From assembly GCF_042654585.1 (NCBI RefSeq), contig NZ_JBHSGR010000014.1, positions 62,001 through 126,000 of the forward strand: a stretch of DNA of 64,000 nt, in the 5' to 3' direction. Both the position numbers and the translations under genes were made by a program. The first letter of the stretch is position 1; each line of letters starts with the position of its first letter. The notes under the pieces were generated by a model. The model did no database searches and was not told the origin of the DNA. It saw only the letters and a program-made list of their open reading frames with translations. Positions 42,092 to 54,556 of this stretch are shown here, in pieces. The DNA comes from Geodermatophilus arenarius (GTDB taxonomy: Bacteria > Actinomycetota > Actinomycetes > Mycobacteriales > Geodermatophilaceae).

Positions 42092-42132
42092 CCCGCGGGC
42101 GCCGTTCCCCAGGGAGGGACGGCGCCCGCGGG
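42092..42132. terminator. terminator after glpK
   Basis: A 14-bp perfect inverted repeat with a 13-nt loop right after the glpK stop; it insulates mshC from the glycerol operon. Confidence 0.85.
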
Positions 42133-42149
42133 CGCGCCGGGAGCGCAAC

Positions 42150-42155
42150 TAGGCT
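42150..42155 (+). promoter_or_regulatory. -10 box TAGGCT of mshC
   Basis: TAGGCT, 7 nt before the GTG at 42163: leaderless mshC-dGTPase operon. Confidence 0.6.
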
Positions 42156-42162
42156 CGCTGAC

Positions 42163-43425
42163 GTGCTCAGCTGGCCCGCCCCGCTCCTGCCGACCCTCCC
42201 GGGCCCCGGTCCGGTCCTGCGGCTCTACGACACCGCGCGCGGGCAGGTCGTGGACACCGAGCCCGACGCCGTGGCGCGGATGTACGTCTGCGGGATCACC
42301 CCCTACGACGCCACCCACCTCGGCCACGCCGCCACCTACCTGGCCTTCGACCTGGTCAACCGGGTGTGGCGGGACGCCGGGCACGCGGTCCACTACGTGC
42401 AGAACGTCACCGACATCGACGACCCGCTGCTCGAGCGCGCCGAGCGCGACGGCGAGGACTGGGTCGTCCTGGCCATGCGCGAGACCGCGCTGTTCCGCGA
42501 GGACATGACCGCGCTGCGGGTGCTGCCGCCCGAGGACTACGTCGGCGCGGTCGCGGCGATCCCGCTGATCGTCGCGCACGTGGAGACCCTGCTGGACGCG
42601 GGCCTGGCCTACGTCCTCGACGACGGCACCGGCGACGTCTACCACGACGTGGCGCAGGCACCGGGCTTCGGCGAGGAGTCCGGCTACGACGAGGCCACCA
42701 TGCTCGCGCTGTCCGCCGAGCGCGGCGGCGACCCCGACCGCCCGGGCAAGCGCAACCGGCTCGACCCGCTGCTGTGGCGCGGCGCCCGGGAGGGCGAGCC
42801 GTCGTGGCCCGGCCCGCGCGGCATCGACGGCCGGCCCGGCTGGCACGTCGAGTGCGCCGCGATCGCGCTGGACACCATCGGCATGGGCTTCGACGTCCAG
42901 GGCGGCGGCAGCGACCTGGTGTTCCCGCACCACGAGTACTCCGCCGTCCACGCCGAGGCGCTCACCGGGACCAAGCCGTTCGCCCGGGCCTACGTGCACG
43001 CGGCGATGATCGGCCTGGACGGCGAGAAGATGAGCAAGAGCCGGGGCAACCTGGTGTTCGTCTCCAAGCTGCGCGGCGAGGGCGTCGACCCGATGGCGAT
43101 CCGGCTGGCGCTGCTGTCGGGTCACTACCGCACCGACCGCGCCTGGACGCCGGACCTGCTGTCCGCCGCCGAGGCGCGGCTGGCCACCTGGCGGCGGGCC
43201 ACCGCCCGCGACGCCGGCGCGCCCGCCGCACCGGTGCTGGCCGCGCTGCGCGAGCGGCTGGCCGACGACCTCGACAGCCCCGGCGCGATCGCCGCCGTCG
43301 ACGCCTGGGCGGCCGCCACGCTGGCCGGGGAGGGCGAGAGCGACGACGGCGCCCCCGCGGTGGTGGCCGACGCCGTCGACGCGCTGCTCGGGATCGAGCT
43401 CGACACCGCGCTGCAGGAGGGCTGA
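42163..43425 (+). CDS. mshC: L-cysteine:1D-myo-inositol 2-amino-2-deoxy-D-glucopyranoside ligase MshC
   Basis: 420 aa. It resembles cysteinyl-tRNA synthetase but has the MshC N-terminus (LSWPAPLLPTLPG) and length. Motifs are YVCGITPYDATHLGHAATYL (zinc-binding Cys and HIGH-like motif), GWHVECAAIAL, FPHHEYS and GEKMSKSRGN (KMSKS, about 289-293). It ligates cysteine to GlcN-Ins, the penultimate step of mycothiol synthesis. The GTG at 42163 is set by the leaderless -10 box. The dGTPase-like gene overlaps its stop by one base. Confidence 0.95.
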   Translation: MLSWPAPLLPTLPGPGPVLRLYDTARGQVVDTEPDAVARMYVCGITPYDATHLGHAATYLAFDLVNRVWRDAGHAVHYVQNVTDIDDPLLERAERDGEDWVVLAMRETALFREDMTALRVLPPEDYVGAVAAIPLIVAHVETLLDAGLAYVLDDGTGDVYHDVAQAPGFGEESGYDEATMLALSAERGGDPDRPGKRNRLDPLLWRGAREGEPSWPGPRGIDGRPGWHVECAAIALDTIGMGFDVQGGGSDLVFPHHEYSAVHAEALTGTKPFARAYVHAAMIGLDGEKMSKSRGNLVFVSKLRGEGVDPMAIRLALLSGHYRTDRAWTPDLLSAAEARLATWRRATARDAGAPAAPVLAALRERLADDLDSPGAIAAVDAWAAATLAGEGESDDGAPAVVADAVDALLGIELDTALQEG

Positions 43426-44456
43426 TGGGCGGGGGCTTCTGCTTCACCGACCGCGCCACGCGCGAGCGGGAGGAGCAGGGCCTCGCCCCGGCCGCGGCCC
43501 GGTCGGCGGCCACCCGCGGCCGCGCCGTCGACGAGCCCGAGGACCGGCTGCGCACCGCCTTCGAGCGGGACCGCGACCGCATCCTGCACGCCAAGGCCTT
43601 CCGCCGGCTCAAGCACAAGACCCAGGTCTTCCTCAACCCCGACGGCGACCACTTCGTCACCCGGCTCACCCACACGCTGCAGGTCACCCAGGTCGCCCGG
43701 GCCATCGCCCGCGCACTGGGACTGAACGAGACCCTCGCCGAGGCGATCGCGCTGGGCCACGACGTCGGCCACTCGCCGTTCGGCCACATCGGCGAGGACG
43801 CGTTCGACCCCTACGTCCCCGGCGGGTGGCACCACGCGGCGCAGGGGGTGCGGATCGTCGAGGTGCTGGAGCACCTGAACCTCACCTGGGAGGTGCGCGA
43901 CGGCATCCGCGCGCACAGCTGGAAGATCACCCCGCCGCCGGCCACGCGCGAGGGGGAGTGCGTGCGGTACGCCGACCGGATCGCCTACCTCTCCCACGAC
44001 GCGCTCGACGCCGTCCGCGCCGGGGTGCTGCGCGTGCCCGACCTGCCCGCCCGTGCCTGCGAGCTGTTCGGCGAGCCGGGCAGCGCGATGGTGGGCGCGA
44101 TGGTCGACGCCGTCGTCGCCGGCTCCCTGGCCGACGGCGGCGCGGTGGTCATGGCCGACGAGCCGCTGGCCGCGATGGACGAGCTGCGGACCTTCATGTT
44201 CCGGCGGGTCTACCTGTCCGAGACCGCCGCGGGGCAGAAGCAGCTGGCGGTCGACGTCATCCGGCGGCTGGTCGACCACCACCTCGCCGCGCCCGGCCTC
44301 ATCCCGGCGTCCTACCGGGACACCGAGGCCGATGTCGTCACCCAGGTCGTCGACTACGTCTCGGGGATGACCGACCGGTACGCGCTGGCCACCCACGACC
44401 GGCTCTTCGGCGACGACGCCGCCGCCCGCATGGCCCCGCTGCTGCGCCGCGAGTGA
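43425..44456 (+). CDS. dGTP triphosphohydrolase-like HD protein
   Basis: 343 aa starting at an ATG that shares one base with the mshC stop (TGATG). The HD-domain metal ligands are visible: RLTHTLQVTQVAR (first His), ALGHDVGHSPFGHIGEDAF (HD pair) and YADRIAYLSHDALDA. It belongs to the dNTPase/Dgt superfamily and should remove triphosphate from dGTP or other dNTPs. In many actinobacteria it sits near dnaG; here it is coupled to mshC. Confidence 0.9.
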   Translation: MGGGFCFTDRATREREEQGLAPAAARSAATRGRAVDEPEDRLRTAFERDRDRILHAKAFRRLKHKTQVFLNPDGDHFVTRLTHTLQVTQVARAIARALGLNETLAEAIALGHDVGHSPFGHIGEDAFDPYVPGGWHHAAQGVRIVEVLEHLNLTWEVRDGIRAHSWKITPPPATREGECVRYADRIAYLSHDALDAVRAGVLRVPDLPARACELFGEPGSAMVGAMVDAVVAGSLADGGAVVMADEPLAAMDELRTFMFRRVYLSETAAGQKQLAVDVIRRLVDHHLAAPGLIPASYRDTEADVVTQVVDYVSGMTDRYALATHDRLFGDDAAARMAPLLRRE

Positions 44457-44487
44457 CCCTGCGGCCCGGGGAGCGGGCCGTCGCCGG

Positions 44488-44536
44488 GTTCCCTCGTGCC
44501 CTGCCGGGCGGGCAGCACCGCCAGGGCACGGGGAAC
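44488..44536. terminator. terminator after the dGTPase-like gene
   Basis: GTTCCC and GTGCCCTG pair with CAGGGCAC and GGGAAC, leaving a small bulge; it lies between convergent genes. Confidence 0.6.
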
Positions 44537-44555
44537 GCCCGCACGGCCGTCGCCG

Positions 44556-44573
44556 CGACCGTTATCCCCAACT
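44556..44573. repeat. 18-bp dispersed repeat, copy 1
   Basis: CGACCGTTATCCCCAACT, identical to 58915-58932. It lies downstream of the minus-strand PAC2 gene. Confidence 0.8.
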
Positions 44574-44634
44574 CTGGTGCGCTAACGGACGGTGGGCGCC
44601 GCCGTGGGCGGAGTCGGTTGCCGGGAGGGGGCGC

Positions 44635-45498
44635 TCAGTTGGGGGAGGAGCCGCGGCGGCGGAGGTAGCGCTCGAACTCGCGGGCGATCTGGTCGCCGTC
44701 GGCCTGGGACAGGTCGGTCTCGGTGGCGCGCTCCTCCAGCGAGCGCACGTACTCGACGACCTCGGCGTCCTCCTGCGCCATCTCGTCGACGGTCTTCACC
44801 CAGTCGTCGGCCTGCTGGGGGAGCGCGCCGAGCGGCACCGCCAGCTCCAGCACCTCCTCGACCCGCTGCAGCAGCGCGACGGTGGCCCGCGGCGAGGGCG
44901 GCTGGGAGACGTAGTGGGGGACCGCCGCCCAGAAGCTCACCGCCGGCAGGCCGGCCTGCACGCACGCGTCCTGGAAGACGCCGAGGATGCCGGTGGGTCC
45001 CTCGTAGCGGGAGGTCTCCAGACCGTAGGTGCGCGCGGACTCCTGGTCGTAGGCCGAGCCGGAGACCGGGGTGGGCCGGGTGTGCGGGGTGTCGGCGAGC
45101 AGGGCGCCCAGCGCCACCACCGTCTGGACGCCGAGCTCCTCGCACAGCTCGATCAGCTCGGCGCAGAACCCGCGCCAGCGCATGTTGGGCTCGATCCCGC
45201 GGATCAGGACGACGTCGCGGTCGCTGCCCGGCGGGCGGGCCACGGAGATGCGCGTCGTCGGCCACTCGACGCGCCGGCTCACCCCGCCCACGAGCGAGAC
45301 GGTGGGCCGGTTGACCTGGAAGTCGTAGTAGTCCTCGGGGTCGAGCGCCGCGAGGGGGGTGGCGTCCCAGATGAGCTCCAGGTGCTCGAGCGCCCCGGTG
45401 GCGGCGTCCCCGGCGTCGTTCCAGCCCTCGAAGGCGACCACCGCCACCGGCCGGTTCAGCTGGGGCAGGTCCTCGGGAGCGGACTTCGGGTCGATCAC
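44635..45498 (-). CDS. PAC2 family protein
   Basis: 287 aa. The fold is that of proteasome-assembly-chaperone-like proteins: AVVAFEGWNDAGDAATGALEHL near the N-terminus, VVALGALLADTPHTRPTPVSG in the middle and VPHYVSQPPSPRATVALLQRVEEVL in the second half. Actinobacteria encode these beside proteasome genes, although a direct role in proteasome assembly is not proven. The GTG at 45498 is preceded by TAGGCT at 7 nt (leaderless). It is divergent from metH. Confidence 0.9.
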   Translation of the reverse strand: MIDPKSAPEDLPQLNRPVAVVAFEGWNDAGDAATGALEHLELIWDATPLAALDPEDYYDFQVNRPTVSLVGGVSRRVEWPTTRISVARPPGSDRDVVLIRGIEPNMRWRGFCAELIELCEELGVQTVVALGALLADTPHTRPTPVSGSAYDQESARTYGLETSRYEGPTGILGVFQDACVQAGLPAVSFWAAVPHYVSQPPSPRATVALLQRVEEVLELAVPLGALPQQADDWVKTVDEMAQEDAEVVEYVRSLEERATETDLSQADGDQIAREFERYLRRRGSSPN

Positions 45499-45505
45499 CC
45501 CTGCG

Positions 45506-45511
45506 AGCCTA
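45506..45511 (-). promoter_or_regulatory. -10 box TAGGCT of the PAC2 gene
   Basis: TAGGCT on the minus strand, 7 nt before the GTG at 45498. Confidence 0.6.
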
Positions 45512-45652
45512 CGTCGGTCGGGCCGCCCGACCGGGGTGGCGCGGGATGGGAAGATGTCCCGGACGTCCCGGGTTGCTCCCCGGACCACCCGGCGTCGGTG
45601 TCGGGCACGCTCGCACAGGAGATCCCGGCACCGTTCCGAACGCACCCCGAGG

Positions 45653-49471
<3,819 letters not shown>

Positions 49472-49516
49472 CGAAGGCCCCCGTCCTCCTCAGCGCCCGC
49501 ACGCTCGGGACGAGCC

Positions 49517-49536
49517 CCGGGACGGGGCCGTCCCGG
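49517..49536. terminator. terminator between metH and the decayed regulator
   Basis: CCGGGACGG and CCGTCCCGG pair perfectly across a 2-nt spacer. Confidence 0.7.
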
Positions 49537-49570
49537 TGCTGCACCGGGGCCGTTCCGGCACGTCGCGGGG

Positions 49571-50400
49571 TCAGCGCTGGGGGACGGTGATCTCGTACTG
49601 GGCGATCTTGCGGTAGAGGGTCGCCCGGCCGATGCCGAGCTCCTCGGCGACGCGGGTCATCGTGGTGCCCGGCTCGGTCAGGCACCGCACGATCTCGTCG
49701 CGCTCGAGCCGCTCCAGGCGGGACAGCGCCCGCGCGCCGCCGTCGAGCACCTCCGGCGCCAGGTGGCGCACGTCGACGACGTCGGCGCGGGCCACCGCCT
49801 CCCGCACACCCGCCGCAGCTGGGCGACGTTGCCCGGCCAGCCGCAGGCGGCCAGCGCCCGGGCCGCGCGCGGGGTGAACGACACGTCCCGGTGCCGCTCC
49901 TGCCGCGCGGTACTCCGGCGCGGTGAGCACCGCGGGCTGCGGGCGCCCGGCGCGGCGGACCGTGGCCAGCCCCTGCGCCAGCTCGCCCGCGGCCCACGCC
50001 GGCAGCCGGTGCAGCCCGGAGACGATCACGCAGTGTCGCCGTCGCGCAGCTCGGGGGTCCACAGCTCCAGCCGCGGGGCGACGTCCCGAGGTGTCGTCGC
50101 CGATCGGGGCCAGCACGAACCCGGCGGGGTCGGCGAGCATCAGGCCCACCGGCTTGTCGGCGATCGTCGTCTGCAGGTCGGTGAGCACCCGGTGCGCGCA
50201 CTCGTACAGCGGGGGGCCGGTGTCCGGCGTGCCGGTGAACACGGGCACGACCTCGTCGGACGGCACGCCGTAGCCCTGGCTGCGCCGCCACGACGCGCGC
50301 ACCCGCGGGGCGCTGCCCCGGCCGGCCGGCACGGGGTCGGGCAGCGGCTCCGGTGCCGGACCAGCTCGTCCACGGGCACCTCCGGACGGCAGGACGCCGG
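49571..50400 (-). pseudogene. Fis/AcoR-type transcriptional activator, decayed
   Basis: The recognisable remains of a GAF-Fis activator are spread over three frames. The N-terminus reads RVRASWRRSQGYGVPSDEVV, followed by a short GAF stub; a fragment ACGWPGNVAQLRRVC belongs to the end of the AAA domain in another frame; and the C-terminal Fis HTH is ERDEIVRCLTEPGTTMTRVAEELGIGRATLYRKIAQYEI, given here by landmarks ERDEIVRCL and GIGRATLYRKI. Most of the GAF and central domains are missing. Its probable former target is the divergent alcohol dehydrogenase gene. Confidence 0.82.
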
Positions 50401-50551
50401 TGTCCCGTGCCACGGGGAGGTACCCGCCGCGGCGGCGGGCGCGGCGTCTCCAGGTGAGACGCCGGGCCCGCTCGCGGCGGTCGCGTCCCGCGCTAGCGTC
50501 GGCGGCGAGCACGTGACCCAGCTCACGCCCGGAGCCGACGGAGGCCGACGG

Positions 50552-50611
50552 ATGTACACCAGGGACGGCGAGCAGTACGACCGTCCCCCGCTCCCGCTGG
50601 AGGTGCGCTAG
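50552..50611 (+). CDS. 19-codon leader ORF coupled to the alcohol dehydrogenase
   Basis: ATG with GGAGG 7 nt upstream encodes MYTRDGEQYDRPPLPLEVR and stops with TAG directly abutting the ATG of the dehydrogenase. A TAGCGT -10 box lies at 50494-50499. It may be a regulatory leader peptide, or the tail of a lost gene. An in-frame GTG at 50513 would lengthen it by 13 codons. Confidence 0.45.
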   Translation: MYTRDGEQYDRPPLPLEVR

Positions 50612-51637
50612 ATGAAGGCCGTGCGCGTGCACGAGTACCACGCCGACCCCTCGATCGACGAGATCCCCGAACCGCAGCTCCGGGGCCCCCTCGACGTGAT
50701 CGTGAAGATCGGCGGCGCCGGGGTGTGCCGCACCGACCTGCACATCCTCGAGGGCCAGTGGGCCGACCTGCAGAACCCGGACCTGCCCTACGTGATCGGG
50801 CACGAGAACGCCGGCTGGGTGCACGCCGTGGGGGAGGGGGTCACCAACGTCGCCGTCGGCGACACGGTGATCCTGCACCCGCAGCCCAGCTGCGGCCTGT
50901 GCGCGGCCTGCCGCGCCGGCCGGGACATGCAGTGCGAGAACGCGTTCTTCCCCGGGCTGAGCAACGACGACGGGGGGATGGCCGAGTACCTGCGCACCAC
51001 CGCCCGCGCGTGCGTCAAGCTCGACCCGTCGACCGACCCGGCCGGCGTCGCCGCGCTCGCCGACGCCGGCATCACCGCCTACCACGCGGTGCGCAAGGCC
51101 CTGCCGCTGCTGTACCCGGGCACGACGGCGGTCGTCCTGGGCGCCGGCGGCCTCGGCCACATCGGCGTGCAGTGCCTGGCCGCGCTCTCGGCCACCCGGG
51201 TCGTCGTCGTCGACCGCAACCCCGACGCCCTGGCGCTCGCCCGGCAGATCGGCGCGGACGAGACCGTCGTCGCCGACGGCGGCCAGGTGCAGGCCGTCCA
51301 GGAGCTGACCGGCGGGGGCGCGGACGTCGTCTTCGACTTCGTCGCCGAGCAGGGCGCGGAGATGGACGGCTGGCGCATGACCCGCCCGGCCGGCTCGTAC
51401 TACGTCATCGGGTACGGCGGCGAGCTGCGCATCCCGACGCTGGACTTCGTCGCCGGGGAGAAGAACGTCGTCGGCAACATCGTCGGCACCTACACCGACC
51501 TGGCCGAGCTGATGGTGCTCGCCCAGGCCGGGAAGGTCACCCTGCACACCCAGCGGTACCCGCTGGACCGGGCCGTGGACGCGCTCCGCGACCTCGAGGC
51601 CGGGAAGGTGCGGGGACGCGCGATCCTCGTGCCGTGA
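50612..51637 (+). CDS. zinc-dependent NAD(P) alcohol dehydrogenase
   Basis: 341 aa. It has catalytic zinc ligands in GVCRTDLHILEG and GHENAGWV, a full structural zinc site CGLCAACRAGRDMQC, and the Rossmann motif VLGAGGLGHIGVQ (about 170-182). The sequence resembles medium-chain dehydrogenases linked to monooxygenase pathways in actinobacteria. It oxidises a primary or secondary alcohol; the substrate is unknown. GGAGG lies 8 nt before the ATG, inside the preceding mini-ORF. The regulator next door is a pseudogene. Confidence 0.94.
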   Translation: MKAVRVHEYHADPSIDEIPEPQLRGPLDVIVKIGGAGVCRTDLHILEGQWADLQNPDLPYVIGHENAGWVHAVGEGVTNVAVGDTVILHPQPSCGLCAACRAGRDMQCENAFFPGLSNDDGGMAEYLRTTARACVKLDPSTDPAGVAALADAGITAYHAVRKALPLLYPGTTAVVLGAGGLGHIGVQCLAALSATRVVVVDRNPDALALARQIGADETVVADGGQVQAVQELTGGGADVVFDFVAEQGAEMDGWRMTRPAGSYYVIGYGGELRIPTLDFVAGEKNVVGNIVGTYTDLAELMVLAQAGKVTLHTQRYPLDRAVDALRDLEAGKVRGRAILVP

Positions 51638-51643
51638 GCGGGC

Positions 51644-51675
51644 GCGGCCCCCGGCCCGCCCCGGCCGGGGGCCGC
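51644..51675. terminator. bidirectional terminator hairpin
   Basis: A 13-bp perfect inverted repeat with a 6-nt loop between the convergent dehydrogenase and SnoaL-like genes. Confidence 0.8.
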
Positions 51676-51677
51676 GT

Positions 51678-52064
51678 CTACCCCTCCCCGCCCACCTGCT
51701 CGAGGTCCATCCGCGACACCAGGTCGCCGCTGAACCGGTAGACGTGGCGCACCGTCTCCCGCGAGAGCACGGTGCCGCCGGGGTCGCGCACGGTCAGCGC
51801 CACGGTGACCGCGACCGAGCCGTCCGGGCGCTCCTCGACGCCGGTCGGCCGCACCAGCGGGCGGACCTGCGCCCACTGCCGCTCCCAGTAGTCCCGCACG
51901 CCGTCGTGCCCGTGCACCCGGCCGCCCTCCCAGCCGTTGGGCCAGTCCACGTCCGGCGCCATGGCGGCCACCACCGCGTCCAGGTCGCGGGCGGTGAACG
52001 CCCGGTAGAGCGAGCGCAGCAGGGCGGGGCGGTCCGGGGTGGTCACGGGGAGCGACGGTGGCAC
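51678..52064 (-). CDS. SnoaL/NTF2-like protein
   Basis: 128 aa forming one cone-shaped alpha+beta barrel: LLRSLYRAFTARDLDAVVAAMAPDVDW at the N-terminus, DYWERQWAQV and a following set of strands. These folds occur as polyketide cyclases, isomerases and limonene-epoxide-hydrolase-like enzymes; no catalytic residues can be assigned here. GTG start with GGGAGG upstream. Divergent from the TPP enzyme gene. Confidence 0.85.
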   Translation of the reverse strand: MPPSLPVTTPDRPALLRSLYRAFTARDLDAVVAAMAPDVDWPNGWEGGRVHGHDGVRDYWERQWAQVRPLVRPTGVEERPDGSVAVTVALTVRDPGGTVLSRETVRHVYRFSGDLVSRMDLEQVGGEG

Positions 52065-52135
52065 ACCGGACCTCCCTCCGGGAGGAGCGCGCGTCCGCGC
52101 GATGCTGGTCGTCCGCCCACCCGACAGGAGTGACC

Positions 52136-54460
52136 ATGACGCTCGCCGCCCCGCGGCCCCCCGCCACCGGCTCGGACGACGCCGCGCTGCGCGAGATCGA
52201 GCAGCGCGTGCTGTGGCTGGCGACGGCGATCGTCGACCACGCCAACCGGGTGCGCCCCAACCCGAGCGGTCTCAAGGTGGGCGGGCACCAGGCGTCCAGC
52301 GCCTCGATGGTCACGATCATGACCGCGCTGTGGCTGGAGCAGCTGGCCGCCGACGACCGGGTGAGCGTCAAGCCGCACGCGAGCCCGGTGCTGCACGCGC
52401 TGGAGTTCCTGCTCGGGCAGCTGGACGCCTCGTGGCTGACCACGCTGCGCGAGTTCGGCGGCCTGCAGTCCTACCCGTCGCGGCTGAAGGACCCCGTCCC
52501 GGCGGACTACTCGACCGGCTCGGTCGGCATCGGGGCCACCGCGCCGATCTGGGGCGCGCTGGCCCGACGCTACGTCAACACCCAGTTCGGCGCCGGCGGC
52601 ACCGGCCGGCAGTGGTCGCTGGTGGGCGACGCCGAGCTGGACGAGGGCGCGGTCTGGGAGGCCGTGCTCGACCCGATGGTCGCCGAGCTCGGCGAGGTGA
52701 ACTGGATCGTCGACCTCAACCGGCAGTCGCTGGACCGCGTCGTCCCGACCATGGGCGCCACCCGGCTGCAGGGCATGTTCACCGCGGCCGGCTGGCAGGT
52801 GCTCACCGTCAAGTACGGCGCGCTGCTGGAGGAGCTGTTCACCCGGCCCGGCGGGGCCGCGCTGCGCGACCGCATCGACGGGATGAGCAACGCCGAGTAC
52901 CAGCGGCTGCTGCGCCGCACGCCCGCGGAGGTCCGCCGGGAGCTGCCGGGGGACGGGCCCGGCGCGGCCGCGGTCGCCGGGCTCGTCGCCGACGTGGCCG
53001 ACGCCGACCTGGTCGCCGCCGTGCGCAACCTCGGCGGGCACGACCTCACCGCGCTGCGGCAGGCGTTCGCGCGGATCGACGACACCCGCCCCACCGTGGT
53101 CATCGCCTACACGCTCAAGGGCTACGGGCTGGCCACCGAGGGCCACCCGCAGAACCACTCCGCGCTGCTCACCGAGGCCCAGCTGCACGAGCTCGCCGCC
53201 CGCGTCGGCGTCGACCCGGCGCAGCCGTGGGCCGGGTTCCCGGCCGGCAGCCGCCCCGCCGACCTGCTCGCCGCCGCGGCGCGGCGGCTGACCCGGCCCC
53301 CGGTCGACGACGCCGTCGCCCCTCCGGTGCCGGCCGACCTGGGCCGCACCCCGTCGGGCACCGCGACGACGCAGGCGGCGCTGGGCCGCACGCTGCTCGA
53401 CCTCAACCGCGCCGCCCCGGAGGTGGGCCGGCGGGTGGTCACCGTCAGCCCCGACGTGTCCAGCTCGACCAACCTCGGCGGCTGGGTGAACAAGGTCGGC
53501 GTCTGGTCGCACGAGGACCGCCGCGACTGGTTCGCCGACGACGCCGAGACGATCCTGCACTGGCGGGAGAAGCCCTCGGGCCAGCACGTGGAGCTCGGCA
53601 TCGCCGAGACCAACCTGGTCGGCGTCATCGGCGAGCTCGGCGCCACCTGGTCGCGGTGGGGCCAGCCGCTGCTGCCGGTCGGCGTCCTCTACGACCCGTT
53701 CGTCGAGCGGGCGCTGGAGCCGTGGTCGTTCACCATCTACGCCGGCGGGCAGTCGCTGCTGGTCGGCACGCCGTCGGGGGTGACGCTGGCGCCCGAGGGC
53801 GGCGCGCACCAGTCGGTGACCACCCCGTCGATCGGGCTGGAGCAGCCCGGCTGCCTGTCCTACGAGCCGGCGTTCGCCCTCGACACCGAGTGGTGCCTGC
53901 TGGCCGCGCTCGGCCAGATGGGCCGCCCCGGCGGGCAGTCGGCGTACGTGCGGCTGTCCACCCGCCCGGTGGACCAGGCGCTGGCCGCGGTGCCCGCCGA
54001 CCCGGCCGCCCGGGAGCGGCGCCGCCGGCAGGTGGTGGCCGGCGGCTACCCGCTGCGCCGGGTGCCGCGCCCGGCGGTGACGCTGGCCGCGATGGGCGCC
54101 GTCGTCCCCGAGGCCCTGGCCGCCGCCGAGCGGCTGGACGGGCTCGGCTTCCCCGCCGACGTCGTCGTGGTGACCAGCCCCGGCCTGCTGTTCCGCGCCG
54201 TGCAGGCCCGCCGCGGGCTGGACGACGCCGCGCCGTGGGTGCTCGACGGCGCGTTCCCCGCCGACCGGGCCGCGCCGCTGGTCACCGTGCTCGACGGGCA
54301 CCCGCACACGCTGGCGTTCCTCGCCGGGGTCCGCGGGGTGCCGGCGGCGCACCTGGGCGTCACCCGGTTCGGCCAGAGCGGCGACCTCGACAGCGTGTAC
54401 CGCCACCACGGCCTCGACGTCGACTCGCTGGTCGGCGCGGCGCTCGACCTCGTCGACTGA
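52136..54460 (+). CDS. AceE/transketolase-like thiamine diphosphate enzyme
   Basis: 774 aa. The N-terminal TPP-binding region has GDAELDEGAVWEA followed by IVDLNRQSLDRV, the GDG-N motif of the family. The middle pyrimidine domain includes GIAETNLVGVIGELG, and a C-terminal transketolase domain follows. It is close to the homodimeric pyruvate dehydrogenase E1 (AceE) but clearly shorter, so a transketolase-type or alternative 2-oxoacid reaction is possible. The ATG has AGGAG upstream. The phosphofructokinase gene follows after a hairpin. Confidence 0.85.
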   Translation: MTLAAPRPPATGSDDAALREIEQRVLWLATAIVDHANRVRPNPSGLKVGGHQASSASMVTIMTALWLEQLAADDRVSVKPHASPVLHALEFLLGQLDASWLTTLREFGGLQSYPSRLKDPVPADYSTGSVGIGATAPIWGALARRYVNTQFGAGGTGRQWSLVGDAELDEGAVWEAVLDPMVAELGEVNWIVDLNRQSLDRVVPTMGATRLQGMFTAAGWQVLTVKYGALLEELFTRPGGAALRDRIDGMSNAEYQRLLRRTPAEVRRELPGDGPGAAAVAGLVADVADADLVAAVRNLGGHDLTALRQAFARIDDTRPTVVIAYTLKGYGLATEGHPQNHSALLTEAQLHELAARVGVDPAQPWAGFPAGSRPADLLAAAARRLTRPPVDDAVAPPVPADLGRTPSGTATTQAALGRTLLDLNRAAPEVGRRVVTVSPDVSSSTNLGGWVNKVGVWSHEDRRDWFADDAETILHWREKPSGQHVELGIAETNLVGVIGELGATWSRWGQPLLPVGVLYDPFVERALEPWSFTIYAGGQSLLVGTPSGVTLAPEGGAHQSVTTPSIGLEQPGCLSYEPAFALDTEWCLLAALGQMGRPGGQSAYVRLSTRPVDQALAAVPADPAARERRRRQVVAGGYPLRRVPRPAVTLAAMGAVVPEALAAAERLDGLGFPADVVVVTSPGLLFRAVQARRGLDDAAPWVLDGAFPADRAAPLVTVLDGHPHTLAFLAGVRGVPAAHLGVTRFGQSGDLDSVYRHHGLDVDSLVGAALDLVD

Positions 54461-54523
54461 GCGGAGCGCGCCGCGGCCCGTTCCGCGGGCCCAGGAGATC
54501 CAGTCGACATGACGTCCTGACGA

Positions 54524-54555
54524 CCGGGGTGCCGCGCGCAGCGGCGGTGCCCCGG
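54524..54555 (+). terminator. hairpin before the phosphofructokinase gene
   Basis: CCGGGG and CCCCGG with an inner CCGC/GCGG pair form a hairpin ending 1 nt before the possible pfk start at 54557. It probably terminates the upstream gene and may also influence pfk translation. Confidence 0.5.
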
Positions 54556-54556
54556 T

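Noticed and set aside
44561..44569. Origin of replication from the DnaA-box-like TTATCCCCA
   Set aside because: Only two such sites 14 kb apart and no cluster, no AT-rich stretch and no dnaA/dnaN neighbourhood.
45499..45652. Cobalamin riboswitch upstream of metH
   Set aside because: The leader is only 154 bp and shows no B12-box-like GCCACTG element or matching architecture.
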